A stretch of 60,616 nt of DNA from Saccoglossus kowalevskii (Eukaryota; Hemichordata; Enteropneusta; Harrimaniidae), in assembly GCF_000003605.2 (NCBI RefSeq), contig NW_003114957.1:401905-462520 (forward strand), in the 5' to 3' direction. The notes beneath the pieces are model-generated. The model was not told the DNA's origin, ran no database searches, and saw nothing but the letters and a program-made list of their open reading frames with translations. The translations under genes were made by a program, and so were the position numbers. Each line of letters starts with the position of its first letter. Position 1 is the stretch's first letter. Shown piece by piece: positions 12,531 to 26,210 of the stretch.

Positions 12531-13817
12531 TTCGGTTATTATATCACATATATCCCCATACAAGGATTGTATATAAATTACGTGCAGTTGTTTCCTAGGA
12601 AACACCATATAGATTGGTTATTGATTGTTTAATCTGTTTGTTGGGGAAAACTGTCAAATTGCTAGCACAATTGATTAGACGACTCAATGAAAACCTGTTT
12701 TCTCATTTATAAACCAGTTACTATAATGTAAGACATCCCATAATGTGTTCATCCTATTTCACCGGCAATGGCTAAATCGGGTGTTAATTCGATTTTGAAT
12801 TTATAGCGTACATTAATTTGGTAATATGAAATGTCACGTATATAAGGATAATATTTCTTAGTGTGTATATAGGATTGTCTGAAAATGACCAGATAGGTTA
12901 AAATTGAATCCATCTATCCAAATGTACTAAATTCGTCCATGGTTATATTTATGTAACACAAATAAAGTCTCAGTTCTAAAACTTACCACTTNNNNNNNNN
13001 NNNNNNNNNNNNNNNNNNNNNNNNNNNNNNNNNNNNNNNNNGTGAAGGTAAGAAAGTGAGTTTTCACGGATTGAATACTTAAGTAAATGGCAAAAGATTA
13101 GTTGATCAATTATTGGGGCCTGTCGTGTTTGAAATTCTCAGATAACATAAATTTGCACGGAAAAACCATCCATGAGATTTTTTAGTGGAAAGCCATTAAA
13201 AACGGTCAGTAATAAGTCTGGTATTTAAAAATGTAATTTATACGACATTATTACATAGCTGCTTTTCATAAATGACGGATGTAAAGTATATCTCACATAA
13301 CGTTTAACACGTTAGTGTCGTTTGAAAGGAGCATATGGCAATTCTGGCACAGAAAGGTTATTATGCAAATTAGCAAATTTGCATAATGTTTATTTCTGAA
13401 AACTTGACAAGAATTTCAATTTAAAATCGCTTCAATATCCCTTGCTTGATAATTTTGACAATTTTGTTGTCACATACCTACAATATGTTGTATTTTTTCG
13501 TCACAGGACAATTGATAATAAAATTAAATGTAAAATATGCACACAAGTGTAGTTTACGATTGATTGTTGTATCAAAACATCTTTCAATACAAACTTGTTC
13601 TATTCATTTTTATCTTCCGAAAAAGATGTTTTAATTGAAATCAGATCAAACTTGTATAAGACGTTTTCTGTAATGATTTTTGACCCACAAAAGGATGTTT
13701 TGGGGCACAAATCATGTTCCTTTTAGGAATCAAATTAGGTAATCGCATTTTTGTGAAGCTTCCATATCTAGTTTTATGAATTCTTACAACCCCCAAACAA
13801 CGTGAGACTTTATAAAA
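12531..13817. other. Noncoding stretch including a 50-base assembly gap
   Basis: Contains an N run at 12992-13041, exactly 50 bases and so probably a fixed-size placeholder. The rest is AT-rich with no recognisable exon. A TTTATT (minus-strand AATAAA) at 13389-13394 could serve as polyadenylation signal for the receptor gene ending at 13818. Confidence 0.5.
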
Positions 13818-14984
13818 TTATACTGTGTTTGTGCAATATGAACGTGTTCTGTCGATGGTGACATTGCCTTTCTTATAAGTACGAGAAGGTACTCTGTAGG
13901 AGCATCGTTTGAATGACGATAAAAGTGTGTCTTCCGTGGTTGACGAATAACACCTTGAACGCTTCGATGACGTTGTGGTCATCACAATCCTCTTGTTCGG
14001 AGAACTCACATGGAAGTGTTTCTTTTCACGGCTTCGACAAAGAAGAGCTAGATTTCTTCTGAAATTCTCCCCAGCGTAAGTATAAATAATTGGGTTCAAG
14101 CAACTGTTGGCGTAGCTCAGACACAGACTAAAGTAGAATGCGATGAGAAATGGCATGGTGATATTATAATTATTGAATCTTTCAAAAAGTCGAAGGATGT
14201 GTACGACCCAAAACGGCAACCAACACACGATGAACAACAAGACAACGAGAAGCACCATGATGGTTACTCGATGCGATCTGTGTGGCCTTTTGTTTAGTAT
14301 GTTGTCACGGCAGTTGAGTTGAGTGAGGTGTATAACGATGCTTGCATAACAGACAGAGATAATAGCGAGTGGAACGCAGAAACCTGTGACGAAACCGTAT
14401 TGGATGAATACGCTCTGTGGCATCCATTCAGGTGCTGCCACCTCGCAGAGCGTGATACCGTAGAACTCTATCGTGACGGCACTCACCCAGAGAGGTACTG
14501 TAACAAGGAAAGCTAGGACCCAGATCAAAACACAGGTCATCCGCGCCGCTTTTATTGTACGATATTTCCTAGACCTCAAACCATGGACTACTGCTAAATA
14601 TCGGTCAAACGATAGTGCCACGAGGGTAAAAATGCCTGCAAACATATTCAAACCATCAACACCGTGCACTAGTTTACAAACAGCCTCGCCCATTATCCAA
14701 TTGCTACCAGAGTTTGTGTATGCAAGAAACGGTAACATGACTACGAACAAGAAATCCGCCGAGGCCAAGTTAAGAATATAAACGTTGGCAACTGTTTTGA
14801 TTTTTGACCGTCGCAGTAACACGTAAATAACCAGAGCGTTGCCGATCAGTCCAGAGAAGCAGATGATACCGAAGATAACTGGAAGAATGGTGTTGAACAG
14901 CAGTGGGGATACTTGCCCAGCAATTCCAGGAATGTAATACGATCCGGTACTTTCGTTGAACGTGCTGTTGCCGCCTGTAACCAT
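13818..14984 (-). CDS. Somatostatin/opioid/allatostatin-C receptor-like GPCR (single exon)
   Basis: This is a complete 388-residue class A receptor in one exon. The N-terminus has two N-glycosylation sequons (N6-S-T, N10-E-S). Seven hydrophobic segments follow, with the expected landmarks: GN in TM1 (N49), LASAD in TM2 (D77), the C103-C180 disulfide pair, DRY at 127-129, CWLPFW at 254-259 and NPIIY at 297-301. TM3 contains V-D-G-L-N-M-F. D110 in that motif is the aspartate that binds the basic group of somatostatin and opioid peptides, and TM7 has L-S-Y-A-N-S-C. Together these place it in the somatostatin/opioid/allatostatin-C group rather than among amine or chemokine receptors. Members usually couple to Gi/o; this is family knowledge, not seen here. 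The C-tail has Cys316 near the membrane and many Ser/Thr. Ligand and exact subfamily remain open; it could be one of a local expansion of orphan receptors. Confidence 0.9.
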   Translation of the reverse strand: MVTGGNSTFNESTGSYYIPGIAGQVSPLLFNTILPVIFGIICFSGLIGNALVIYVLLRRSKIKTVANVYILNLASADFLFVVMLPFLAYTNSGSNWIMGEAVCKLVHGVDGLNMFAGIFTLVALSFDRYLAVVHGLRSRKYRTIKAARMTCVLIWVLAFLVTVPLWVSAVTIEFYGITLCEVAAPEWMPQSVFIQYGFVTGFCVPLAIISVCYASIVIHLTQLNCRDNILNKRPHRSHRVTIMVLLVVLLFIVCWLPFWVVHILRLFERFNNYNITMPFLIAFYFSLCLSYANSCLNPIIYTYAGENFRRNLALLCRSREKKHFHVSSPNKRIVMTTTSSKRSRCYSSTTEDTLLSSFKRCSYRVPSRTYKKGNVTIDRTRSYCTNTV

Positions 14985-17900
14985 GGTAAATCTAGTTCGT
15001 AAAACTTGCAGATTTGTAGTCTCGCGTGCGTTGTTGTATTATATAAATGCACAATGTGATCGAGTAATGTTGAAACTAATACCGCTACGTACACAGCGCA
15101 TCTAGGAGTGTGGATGACAACGCAGTGGGTGCTCTTATTAACTTGACGTGTGCTATGAAGTAAATTATATCTAAACTAACACAAACAAAATGATTAAAGG
15201 TCAAAGTACCTGTAAACGAACGCATAAATCTCGGAATGCGCTGAATGCAAGTATATGCTTGTATAAACAATACAGCTCCTTGAACTACTTCCTTTGTGAA
15301 TAGCCTCTGATATGCACATATTTGCACAAGAATTTAAAACATCTTTCAGTTGTATCTTGGTGTCATCAGATTCATTTGATTATTCTGAGATATATCAAAA
15401 ATTAATATACAGTGTATTACTATACATATATAAATAATTATATTTTGTGATTTCCCTTAGAATACACGGGTCTCATCTGAATTGGATGTTTATTTAGACG
15501 GCAGTAGAACACAGAGCAACCTAACTACGTCATTATACACGCAGAACGCGATGCGCGGGCATTATAAATTAAATCAACTACCTCATACATTCTGGTAATT
15601 TTCGAGATAGCCTCGAATTTTGCATATACGCCTGCACATAATTCTTCATTCTAATCAAAGAATATATCATCCCTCATTTGAGCTATTCAGTTGTGTAACA
15701 CATTGTTGCCATGACAATCTAACTGAAACATAGTCTATACGATATATGAATAAACAACAGGAAAAGGTAGCTTTCTTTAAATCCTGACTATTACTTCTTT
15801 TGGTGAAAGTTACTAAAAATTCTGAAAGATTATTTTAAGTGAATCCTTGTTGTTTTGTAGGATCATATTTTAATATACTATATATTGGATTCCCAGGCAG
15901 AGCTTTGACCTTACACTCGCAGATCTCGCGGGATCTTACTCAATGTTTACATGAGCAGTACAATTCTGAATTTGTGTATTGAAAACCACATAGACACAGA
16001 CGTACAATAAAATTATATTGAGTATTTGTTAGTTTGATATCGAATATCATTTTAGGACTATTAATGATACCGATTAACGAGATCACGTGGCACCAACGCT
16101 GGAGTGCAATTAATACAATTATTCTTGTCTCTGGTCATATTACATTTTTATTATGAATCACCATCGTTATTGTACGCCCAGAAGCAACGATCACGTCATT
16201 CATTCATTACCTTGGCGACAGTAGAAAAAAATCATACACCTCAATGATATGTGGCGTTCAGATGGGGGATAATTACCGAGACGTCACGATTTCCGCCGAT
16301 TCATATTGATTTAGCATTCTCATTAATCGTTATACCTAGAAATGTAAGAATACAAGATCCATCAACGTCCGTAATGCACCATTTGTAGGAGTGTGGTGCG
16401 CCTGATAGTAGATCTGATTACGTCAACAACTTTTAACCTGGTTCCAAGTCGGTTTATGATTGCGCTGTACACGTCAGTCGGAAATTTCCCTGCAATGCGG
16501 TGGATTATTAGACAGATATTTAGCGTTGATTTCAGTGATTATTGCACAACTGGTTACGAGCGAGGCAGATGATTGATTACCTACTCGGACAAAACTATCA
16601 CGTTATAGTTAATTTGAGAATCTTAATCTTAATTTGAGAATGCATAACACTAGATGAAATACGCCGTGTGAATACATCTTTCAGTAGCTAGACCCAGAAG
16701 AATAAAATAATAGCATGTTCTTTTCCTAGCTTGTCTTGTAATACATATACTAATAATATTAATGTGTTGTATCTGTTGACTTATATTTTGATGGTATCCA
16801 GAATGCAATGTGTCAATTACTACCAACATAGACAGCGAAGCACAAGGGAAAGACGTGTGTTTTTGATTCGCACAGCATTTACTTGCTTCACTTCCTATGT
16901 TATCAGTTACTACGTAGATGATGCTGCTGCAAATATAACAGAAACAACATAATAGTGAATATTGGCTGTACGTGATGACTGAAAATAATTTGTAATCATT
17001 ATAAATTGATTGTTCCCGTAGCTGTTACTTAGTATGCATTGTTAACTGTTGGTCAGTATGACTTATTCGTGGCCCCTAGGCATATCATCCTGATACATTG
17101 ATAGTGAATTTTGTACCTCAGACAGTACAAGGAAGTGTGAATTGTTGGTGGTTATACACCAGTCCTGTTGCCAAATGATGATACTACATTACAGACAGGT
17201 GCTTAGAGTGAGCCTGAAATGAGTGTATTGGCGTCGCACAATTCACTATTCTATCTGCTCAATAAGTCATTAGCAGCTATTTACCGATGCGCTTAAGGTC
17301 GGTCTCCATCACTACTCAGAAATAATTTGTGCGTTGAAGCAAATAACCCGTTCGTCAATATTGAATGTAGCTAGTAACATGCATGTCTCACTTTTCTAAC
17401 TGCGTAAACTACAATGTAAATAATGATGAAAGATTAATTGATTAGATGTCCTTCGTCCCACCAATTGTCTCAGTGACACGTGTTGAAACTTCGCGAAAAC
17501 AGTTCATTGCATATCAACAGTTAAATAAATCAAATGTTGGTTCTTAACGTTCGTACCATGGCACAAATGTACGAACACGATATAAGAGTTCTGTTGTTGT
17601 TGTTTTTTATCTGAACGACTTTTAATTAACTAACATTCAAACAAATCTGATCCATAGTTCAAGCATTGAAAACAAGAACTAATTAGTCTCGATGTATACT
17701 TCATTTTTCGTTCATCTTCAATATTCAAAGAAAGTCCGATGTTTTTCATGTGATAAGGGGATGATTTGTGTTAACGAAATAAATATTAAACTGATAGTTG
17801 AATCTCTGTAACATAATAACACTTGAAATTCACGTTAAAAATATTTACCCAGAGGAAATATTTTAATATAAATTTTTTGTGACTGTCAGTAGTTGTCAAG

Positions 17901-18010
17901 GGGAAATACTCATTGCATTTATATATATATATATATATTGCATTTGGCATACCACAGTCGGTACGTACGTTCCCGTTCCTCTCATACTCGTATATTCATG
18001 TACGTCTGTG
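14985..18010. other. Noncoding stretch upstream of the GPCR
   Basis: I see no coding exon. The region would hold the promoter and any untranslated first exon of the minus-strand receptor gene, but no clear core promoter was found. An (AT)n microsatellite lies at 17921-17938. Confidence 0.45.
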
Positions 18011-18293
18011 GTAGCGTGTCATTGTTGACAAACAAGCATCCACCTATGAGCCTTTGCGTGCGCAGGTGATGACCCCTCCGCTTTAATGTGTTAGACTAGA
18101 AAATTTTTAACACGTTGATCAACGTTGTATTAAAGCGGGGGAGTCGTCACCTGCACATGAGCCAGATGGCCATAGCGTGTCATTGTTTACAAACAAGCGT
18201 CTACCCGTGAGCCTTTGCGTTTTAGCGTGTGCTGTTATCGTCGCTTGGGACTCAATTCCCGCGCTTGCGCAGGTGACAACGCTCCCCCTTTAA
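18011..18293. mobile_element. Two adjacent copies of a small TTAA-ended inverted-repeat transposon (MITE)
   Basis: The complete copy is 18130-18293. It is bounded on both sides by TTAA and has imperfect terminal inverted repeats: ttaaagcgggggagtcgtca on the left, and on the right the reverse complement of a tail ending ctccccctttaa. The left neighbour at 18011-18086 repeats its right half (gcgtgtcattgtt, acaaacaagc, gagcctttgcgt, gcgcaggtga, ctttaa) but lacks about 50 internal bases and the left terminus. A palindrome, acgttgatcaacgt, sits between them. A third, inverted copy is at 39240-39402. TTAA flanks suggest mobilisation by a piggyBac-type transposase, which is not present here. Confidence 0.7.
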
Positions 18294-21200
18294 CTGAAAT
18301 TGCAAGTCGCTTAAACAAATACGTATAAACCTACGCAAAACTGCTTAAAATACATACAATACTATGTGCACATACAATTATAGGTAAGGATCGTTATTCA
18401 TCATCAGCGACACGTTCACATGACAATGCCCATTGACACGGACACAGGCCGGTAAGCTGATTGGTAATCCGTTCCATTCAAAAAATAATAATTTTTCTCG
18501 GGTGGTATTTTTTTTTCAAAATTTGTCAACCTAACTATTGTTCAGGTGTGACCAGTCTGTCAAATTTGAAACTTCTATAGAGATTTATTAACACCGCTGA
18601 AGTCGAATGTAAGTAACGATTTTGGCTATCACTGAATGCGCGTCTTGTGCATGTCAATCTAGTAAAAGTACCGGCGTCAACTCAAAAACAAAACAGTAAT
18701 TCCAAGCACACATACAATTAGAGTAAACAATTTTAGAATGAGATATGTGCGAAATTTAGATTCACAGATTTATACGAAGATACATTTTGCGCAAAGCTAC
18801 GACTAAAAACAGTAGGGCAAATACCAAACCTTCACGGCCAAACTATTCGTTTAGGCAAGATTAAGCCAAACGCTATTAAAATTGGAACGAGTTCGTTGTT
18901 TTTGTGTGGAAAAATTCCTTGAATACGAACACCTAATTACACAAATAACCTAGAACCCAATGTTCTTTGGTATTTTTACCCGATTTTAGGGAATCTGAAA
19001 ACCCCGTTTCTCAAATTGTCTGTTTATTTAGTTTCAAGTCGTATTCAAGATGGCTGTCCATAGTAAATATCGGTAATGTATTTGATAATCACGTGTACGT
19101 CAGCTGACAGTGATTGTGCTCGCAATGTATCTTTATTGTGTTACGTAATTGCTATACATTATATTACCATAGAGATTTACTCTATTGTACTTTATTGGCC
19201 CCGAATCTGCATAACGTTTTGACATTATATTATAAAGTGCTTTCGTTATCAAGCAACTATTTCGGTGCTGCAGGATTTATGGTGTAAATAAACTTAAAAA
19301 TAAAACAAAATTAGTACAAATGCCCTTTTAACATTTAACATTCGTTTAGGAATCGTCCCACCATACCCGGTCGTGAATGCAGGAGAGCGCCCTCAATCAC
19401 CGTATTATACATTTATTTCTCGACCCGCTCGACCATTTATATCACGCTCCTGATTTTGCTGATTGAACGCGTTAAGTAGCAATTCGCGCTAAGATTGGCT
19501 GTTTTGGGAAGAGAACGAAGTTCCGTTCGTAAGGAATGGTCGGGTGACGGGCGTATTCGCGACTGTGTAATAATTACTCGTGCTAATAGATGGACTTATT
19601 TGGCACAAACCGAATTTTAATCGTCATATTCTAACGTTTAAATAATAGTCGTTGTATTATACTCACAATTGAAGGACTAATGATAATTATTGAAATAGCG
19701 CCACCGTGCGATCATTTGATTTATGTTAAAGGGTGGTAGTCGTCGTGCCGCGTCCTGTTCGATATGAGACTCATAGCGACGTATACAACGCGTGTAAAAT
19801 ACATTGTTTATATCCTCGGGGCGTACATCCGGGCATCTTCACTGCCTGGCAACCCTCGCAGTGAAAACAAAGGCCAAAAACTCACAGAAAACGGTACTTT
19901 GGAATGGTTGTTGAGACTCCCCTGAACAGTGTAACAAGATTAGCCCTACTTGTGTAACATATATAAATTTGGTTGTTCAGGATTACTTCAAAGTTGAGTT
20001 TGTGTTGTTTTCTCAAATTTTCACCGGCTCCATCGGCGTTCCACAGCAGCGCGCACAGAGCCCATAGAAATGCATGTAGAGTGGTGCGCGTCTTAGCAAC
20101 GTGGAACGTCTTGTGACGTAGCTCCGCTCCCGAGGGTACGTGAAATTCGAACACGCGCTGCGCTACGACTACCGGGCTTTAACGCTCACTTGACATTTAA
20201 CATTACCGAACGTCGATTATTCGCAATGACAATTATTTTACGGTTATGTATTCGTCGTCCTAGATTTCGTCCACCTTCTTGGCGACACTTTCCACGTACT
20301 TGTAGATTACTCTATTACTGTATTACAAAGTCACGTGATGATATGAGTACGCCGTTATTTACATATATATGCTATGCGCCGACGGCGCCATTGAAAGAGT
20401 GGAATCAGCCTTTCCCAGTTTATATGTTCGAATTACTATGTTTTTATCGTGCTATTTTTGAGTCCGTGGGGCCCGGGGGGAATCTCTATCAGAAAATATT
20501 TACGAATCGGATTCATCGTTGTTGCATATAGTCACTATGGCGACAGGTGATGCAGTTGTTACTAAGGGTCATAGTTCATTATTTATTTGAAGAGCAACAT
20601 TTGTTGTGACTATGACTATGTTCGACTTTGGACGTTGGTGGCGTAGTTCCAAAATTCTGTAAAAGACTAAACATGGGAATAGCGATAATACATAAACGGG
20701 AGGCTTCAAGACAAAACAATACAAACGAAGATAAAACCAATTGCTACACATTTCTGTCACTAAATATTATAATTATATCATAAACTACTGCTCCGGATAC
20801 TGTTTCATTAAGTTCCTTATACTGCTGTGCAACTGTATAATTCAAGTTTGTGATTCGGAACGAACGACCCATTAAAAAGGTAATAAGTAGTTGTAATTTT
20901 TGACATGTTTTGTTTAAATATAACCACATAAAGATAAAGTGATCCTTACATAAAGCGAATGTTACGAGCAATGCGATGTGAAATCTAAGGGTCGAGTTCT
21001 CGCTATTGCGTTAAAATCGCTCATGTGATGGGAACCAGGCACTATCACGGTAAATAACACATATGATCATCCGTGAAAAGACGCCAGACAGATGCTTAGC
21101 CCCTCCAGATGGCGGCATTGCCCATGTCTCCCGATAAAGTTGTCATCTTGTTCCTTAAATCCCTGAGGTTCGCTTGAAAAAATAAAACATAACCCGGTTA

Positions 21201-22004
21201 CAAACAGTCCTAAACCGAGGGTCCTAGTTTGTCTTATTTTAATGAGCTCCTATTGTAACAGTATGCTGTCCGCAAAGTCACTACAAGTCATAGTCACAGA
21301 GATGCAAGGATGTAAAACTGGGACGTACTATTAGCAATCAATCAAAAAACACACACCTTGGATTGTAACTACGGGATTAATTGTAAATGTTTACCAGAGA
21401 TAGAGCTAATATATACATATCAATCATATACATATCAATCACTTTTGATCACAAAGTCCCCCTTGAGAGAACCAGAATCCACTCACCACTAACTTTGTAA
21501 CATTTTCTGGGTATCTGAAGTTCAGTCAAGCATGATAAGCCAGCATATTTACCGCAATTGTTTGTTTGTTTTTTTCTGTGAACATTCTTCACATCTATAC
21601 ACAGGGTTGGGTGGGATTAAATAAATGGAGAATATCACTGAATCGACACTTAACAGCGCAAGTCGTTCCAGTCGTTGCCACATTGCAAATTATTTCAGTG
21701 GTTTCAAAGACCCACGGTAGATTTGATCCACGGGCTAGAACAGTATTCATCCGAGGATTATTGAATGACTAAAGCGTTCGTCAAACATATCCATGGCGCT
21801 CTTGGTGGGTGTAAAACATAAATATCGGGCGTATGAAACTACTTACAAGATTGTGCCTGATTGGCTACCCAACCATAACACCTACCATTCGAACCAATCA
21901 GAAAGCAGCTTGTTTGTTGACAGGTTTTTAACGTATCAAATATTTCCTTATATATATTGAATGAACCTTAGCTCTAATGTGTTGATAACAATCTCAATAG
22001 CTAA
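18294..22004. other. Noncoding stretch
   Basis: No supportable gene. Between about 19700 and 20500 the base composition becomes less AT-rich and CpG more frequent, which may mark a promoter or unmethylated island. The reading frames crossing it (for example 20190-20531 plus) resemble no family I know. Confidence 0.35.
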
Positions 22005-22090
22005 AAATAACAAATTTAATGACACAAAATATATCAGAAATGACTAAAATACTATCACAAAGACTAAAGGCGACACAAGAAGAGCTATGG
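22005..22090. repeat. Dispersed repeat, second copy at 31.6 kb
   Basis: The stretch caaatttaatgacacaaaat, then atcagaaatgactaaaatac, then tatcacaaag, ending in agagctatgg, matches 31622-31709 with only scattered differences. It is probably one arm of the fold-back element described there. Confidence 0.6.
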
Positions 22091-25000
22091 ACCCACAGTT
22101 AGCCGTTCAGATGCACGATGATAACCTACCATAAATAAATAAATACCGTAACAGCAAATGAATATGATTTCAGTAAATTTATTTTTATTATCATAAGCGT
22201 TTCTTTGTCATGTTTGGGTTAAATACCAGATCGACGAATGAGAACGTGATTTTCGAGTGGCACGAGCCGTGTTGACCCAAACATAAAGGATTAAAAATTT
22301 CGGCACGTGCCGAGATCCCGTAACATGAACGTAGCTAATAAGCTAATTGCATTTAGCAATAAGCTAATTATATCGCGTTGTATAATATTTCTCGAAGACA
22401 CATACAAACATTAAAGGACTATAACATCACATGCATACACGTGCGAACAATACCAATAATGCGACGATGACGTCAATTATTGATCCATTGTTAATGTTGA
22501 GTGTTATTGTTGTTTCAAAATACTGTCACCACTGGCCTGAACTAGTTACTTATTAATGGCTACTTGGTTTTCAGTTTGACCAGTGTCATTATCAACAGTC
22601 TCCAGTCGTGACCTTGTCACCACAGGAATGTGTCCCGGTATACATAAAATCTATTGATTTTTTTAGTGTTGATGTCAAGGTGTATATATGGGCGTGATCG
22701 AGAGACACTGACAACCGAAACATTTTTTTACTAAAAATCGGGCGGTGTTGTTTAATTGTATCCAAATGTTTATGATATGATGATATCATGTTGATATAAA
22801 TCTCGGTTCAAAGCTATCGGCGTGAAAAGAAAGAGCCCGCCAACGTAGCGAACGCTGTGAACAAACTCGTCCAATCGGGGTCAGTGTTTTCAAGGCGTTA
22901 CCCTGACATCAATCGACACCCTAAACTACGCCGCAGTTACTTATTCGTTTACTGTTTTGTGATTGACAGACACACCGTCCCAAATTCAAGTGCAATATGC
23001 GCTGATCTGAATGGGATATTTGTGTTTCATCACTGCCGAGTCAACATAACTGGTTTCCTTTTTCAATTTTATTAAATAAAACACACATTTTTCACAGCAT
23101 GCTACTATTCTCAGCACGTTTGGCTCTATTCGGCTTTAACGACCCAGTAACTTTTCGTTTGACAGGTTTCAGTGCTCTATGGAGCGTCGTTATTGAAGCG
23201 GTACAATACATCTGTAGATGGGTACAATGTATTCTTTGGGTTTTTATATCGTTCCTATCATCGCTCATTAGCATCATAAAGACTGGAAGCTTCACGTATA
23301 CACACACTTATAGTGCGGGGAGAGCTCCGTATAGCTTACAGCGTCAGCCTGTGTGGGGGCACGTAGCTGCCACTTGAAGTCAACATGTTTGCACAACACT
23401 GGCTTTTCAAACAACCTGTCATCGTATATGGCCAAATCGGGGGATAATACCATGTAGCAACGTCACAGCGAAGAGTGGTGTATACGGTTTTACTGAGCAC
23501 GCTTCGTTGGACGAGTAGTTGTAAGAAGGGGGATTATTGTAATGACAATTAGGAACCAAGGTGAAGTGTTTCCGACTGATCAGATATACTGCCGATATTT
23601 GCCGTAGATCAGGTAATGATTCACTCTAAAGTGTCGCTGTGTGTCCGTCACACGCATGATTTTATTAAACAGCACGTCATCAACCCGCTTATTGATAGTT
23701 TTAATTATTTCGCAAGTATACTTCGTTACAATAACCACCTGTTGTTCCGGTACCTGGCACGTTCATTTCCATCCAAAATTTTGCTTTAATGACGACGAAC
23801 TCAAAGCGGCAAATCGACAATAAACATACGGTAACTACGCTAACAGGTGACATCCTGGTCACTGCAGTGCAACCATGACGAGAACGCCTAAGTAAGGTAC
23901 CCATTGATCTGCGGAGCTAAGATGACGAGGGGCTAATTCGTGAGTGACATTGTGAGCCCGAGTACACATCAGTTGTGTCAATGAGGGAAAGAAACATATT
24001 GACTTCAATCTTAAGGACCAAGAGTTATTACGATGACAACAGGTTAAAGGGATACTTATAACTCTAGTACGTAACACCATGGTTACGTAAATGTACGAAG
24101 GGGGAAGTTCCGTATATTGCTGATAGTTTACAGCAAATACACTACGTCTGTGCGCACCAATGTACGTCACTGTCCTGGCTACCCACATGCCATTATACCC
24201 ATTTATTCAAACATCTATCCCAAGCGTCCAAATGCCCCGACGTTATACGTGTCAGACGGAGCGAGGAAAACGTAAATGATACATTATACTCAAATTGTTG
24301 GATCGATAGATTCGACAAAAAATGTACGAGTTTGTCAATGTATAAGCCTAATTCGATTCACGTTTTGAACAGGTGGGGATATATTTACATTACGACTACT
24401 TGTATTAAACGAAATGCATGAACCGGTTAATGAATACCACTGGTTGTAATGCTTATGTAAGTTCGACACAATGGTACTCACTTAGGTTACTATGGAAACC
24501 GAAACAGTACCCTTCATTCTATACATAGAAGGTCTGTTTTTAAATACCCAGTTTAAAAGATCGATATCAAACACTCGTGCGCACTGTATTCACTGTGTAT
24601 AGTACAAGCCAATGCCGTGAACCCGGCCGCTGCCTCTCTACAACAGATTTTATTGGATCTTTAACGAACGTCATCCGTTTTGGTTAATGCATCGTTGTTT
24701 AGTTAGAATGCGTGGTATCACGGGTCGGGTACCCAGATCCTTTCTATACTGAGGGGTTTCTGTACAAGCGCTTTATTTTAGAAAAAAACGTACACGACTG
24801 CAAATATACTTGGTTAATACCATTTCAACGAACTGAAAGAACGACACTCTAAAATGGCGGACAGAATTCAAAGTTCAGAATAAACATTCGTCTTGGACAC
24901 GTAGTTATTTACTGTGCCACAGTTAATTGTGTGTCACGGGTTTATCTAGGTGGATTAGTGTGATTTATCGCAGCTCATTCTTGTCGCCAAAGCAAATTTA

Positions 25001-25097
25001 AAGTCAATAATAATACCAATCTATAAGATAAAATTGAGTCCACGCACTAAACTAGCTTGACAACATGAATTGATGCGACAAACATCGTGATCCTTGA
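22091..25097. other. Noncoding stretch
   Basis: Short open frames exist (for example 23099-23377 plus), but none has splice context or recognisable composition. I see no gene here. Confidence 0.4.
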
Positions 25098-25708
25098 CCT
25101 TGACGAATTTAGTTATTGTATATATGTATGAAGATTGTTGAAACGTNNNNNNNNNNNNNNNNNNNNNNNNNNNNNNNNNNNNNNNNNNNNNNNNNNNNNN
25201 NNNNNNNNNNNNNNNNNNNNNNNNNNNNNNNNNNNNNNNNNNNNNNNNNNNNNNNNNNNNNNNNNNNNNNNNNNNNNNNNNNNNNNNNNNNNNNNNNNNN
25301 NNNNNNNNNNNNNNNNNNNNNNNNNNNNNNNNNNNNNNNNNNNNNNNNNNNNNNNNNNNNNNNNNNNNNNNNNNNNNNNNNNNNNNNNNNNNNNNNNNNN
25401 NNNNNNNNNNNNNNNNNNNNNNNNNNNNNNNNNNNNNNNNNNNNNNNNNNNNNNNNNNNNNNNNNNNNNNNNNNNNNNNNNNNNNNNNNNNNNNNNNNNN
25501 NNNNNNNNNNNNNNNNNNNNNNNNNNNNNNNNNNNNNNNNNNNNNNNNNNNNNNNNNNNNNNNNNNNNNNNNNNNNNNNNNNNNNNNNNNNNNNNNNNNN
25601 NNNNNNNNNNNNNNNNNNNNNNNNNNNNNNNNNNNNNNNNNNNNNNNNNNNNNNNNNNNCCTTGACGAATTTAGTTATTGTATATATGTATGAAGATTGT
25701 TGAAACGT
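25098..25708. other. 513-base assembly gap with identical 49-bp flanks
   Basis: The N run covers 25147-25659. The 49 bases immediately before it (25098-25146) are repeated exactly after it (25660-25708), both beginning ccttgacgaatttagttatt and ending ttgttgaaacgt. This is what results when two overlapping contigs are joined with an estimated gap, or when a tandem duplication collapses. Frames crossing the Ns are meaningless. Confidence 0.9.
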
Positions 25709-26210
25709 AATCAGGTTCGGTAAATCTCTTAAAATAGCAACCCCCGTAATGAAATCAATGACGATGCGCGTCGTTGGACTGTATCCACATGAATCACAAT
25801 ACACCCAGCATTGTTCTTCCAACTATAACAAATTCTACGAAGTATTTAAATTAACACGAGTGAACGAGTGGCACCAGGTCATTGCACAACGCCGTAGGTA
25901 AACAAGTTGACCTTATTTGTAGCAATTACAGTTTTATCGGGCGTGTCAAGAAAAAAATAATAACTAGTTTGCGTGTAGAACACTGTCCATCGCTATGATA
26001 TTATATAACAAAAAATTCACTCTATTAAAATTTGTATCTTGTTTCGATTTTTAAGAAAGTTTAGAGTAGAAACCCGGCGAACAATGATAATCATGGATTC
26101 GGAGCCGATATGTATATTTTACGTCCCGGTTTATATGCTATTTAAAGCCGACAACCAACCAACAACTGTCTCTATCCTATATTTAAGTTTGAGGACATTA
26201 GTTGCGTTCA
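25709..26210. other. Noncoding stretch right of the gap
   Basis: AT-rich, no recognisable gene or repeat. Confidence 0.4.

Noticed and set aside
11662-12598. Long open frames of about 285 codons on both strands
   Set aside because: They are by-products of the 51-bp tandem repeat, whose period is divisible by three and lacks stops in one frame per strand. The peptides are simple 17-residue repeats and mirror each other.
25109-25822. Open frames crossing the N run
   Set aside because: They exist only because Ns contain no stop codons.
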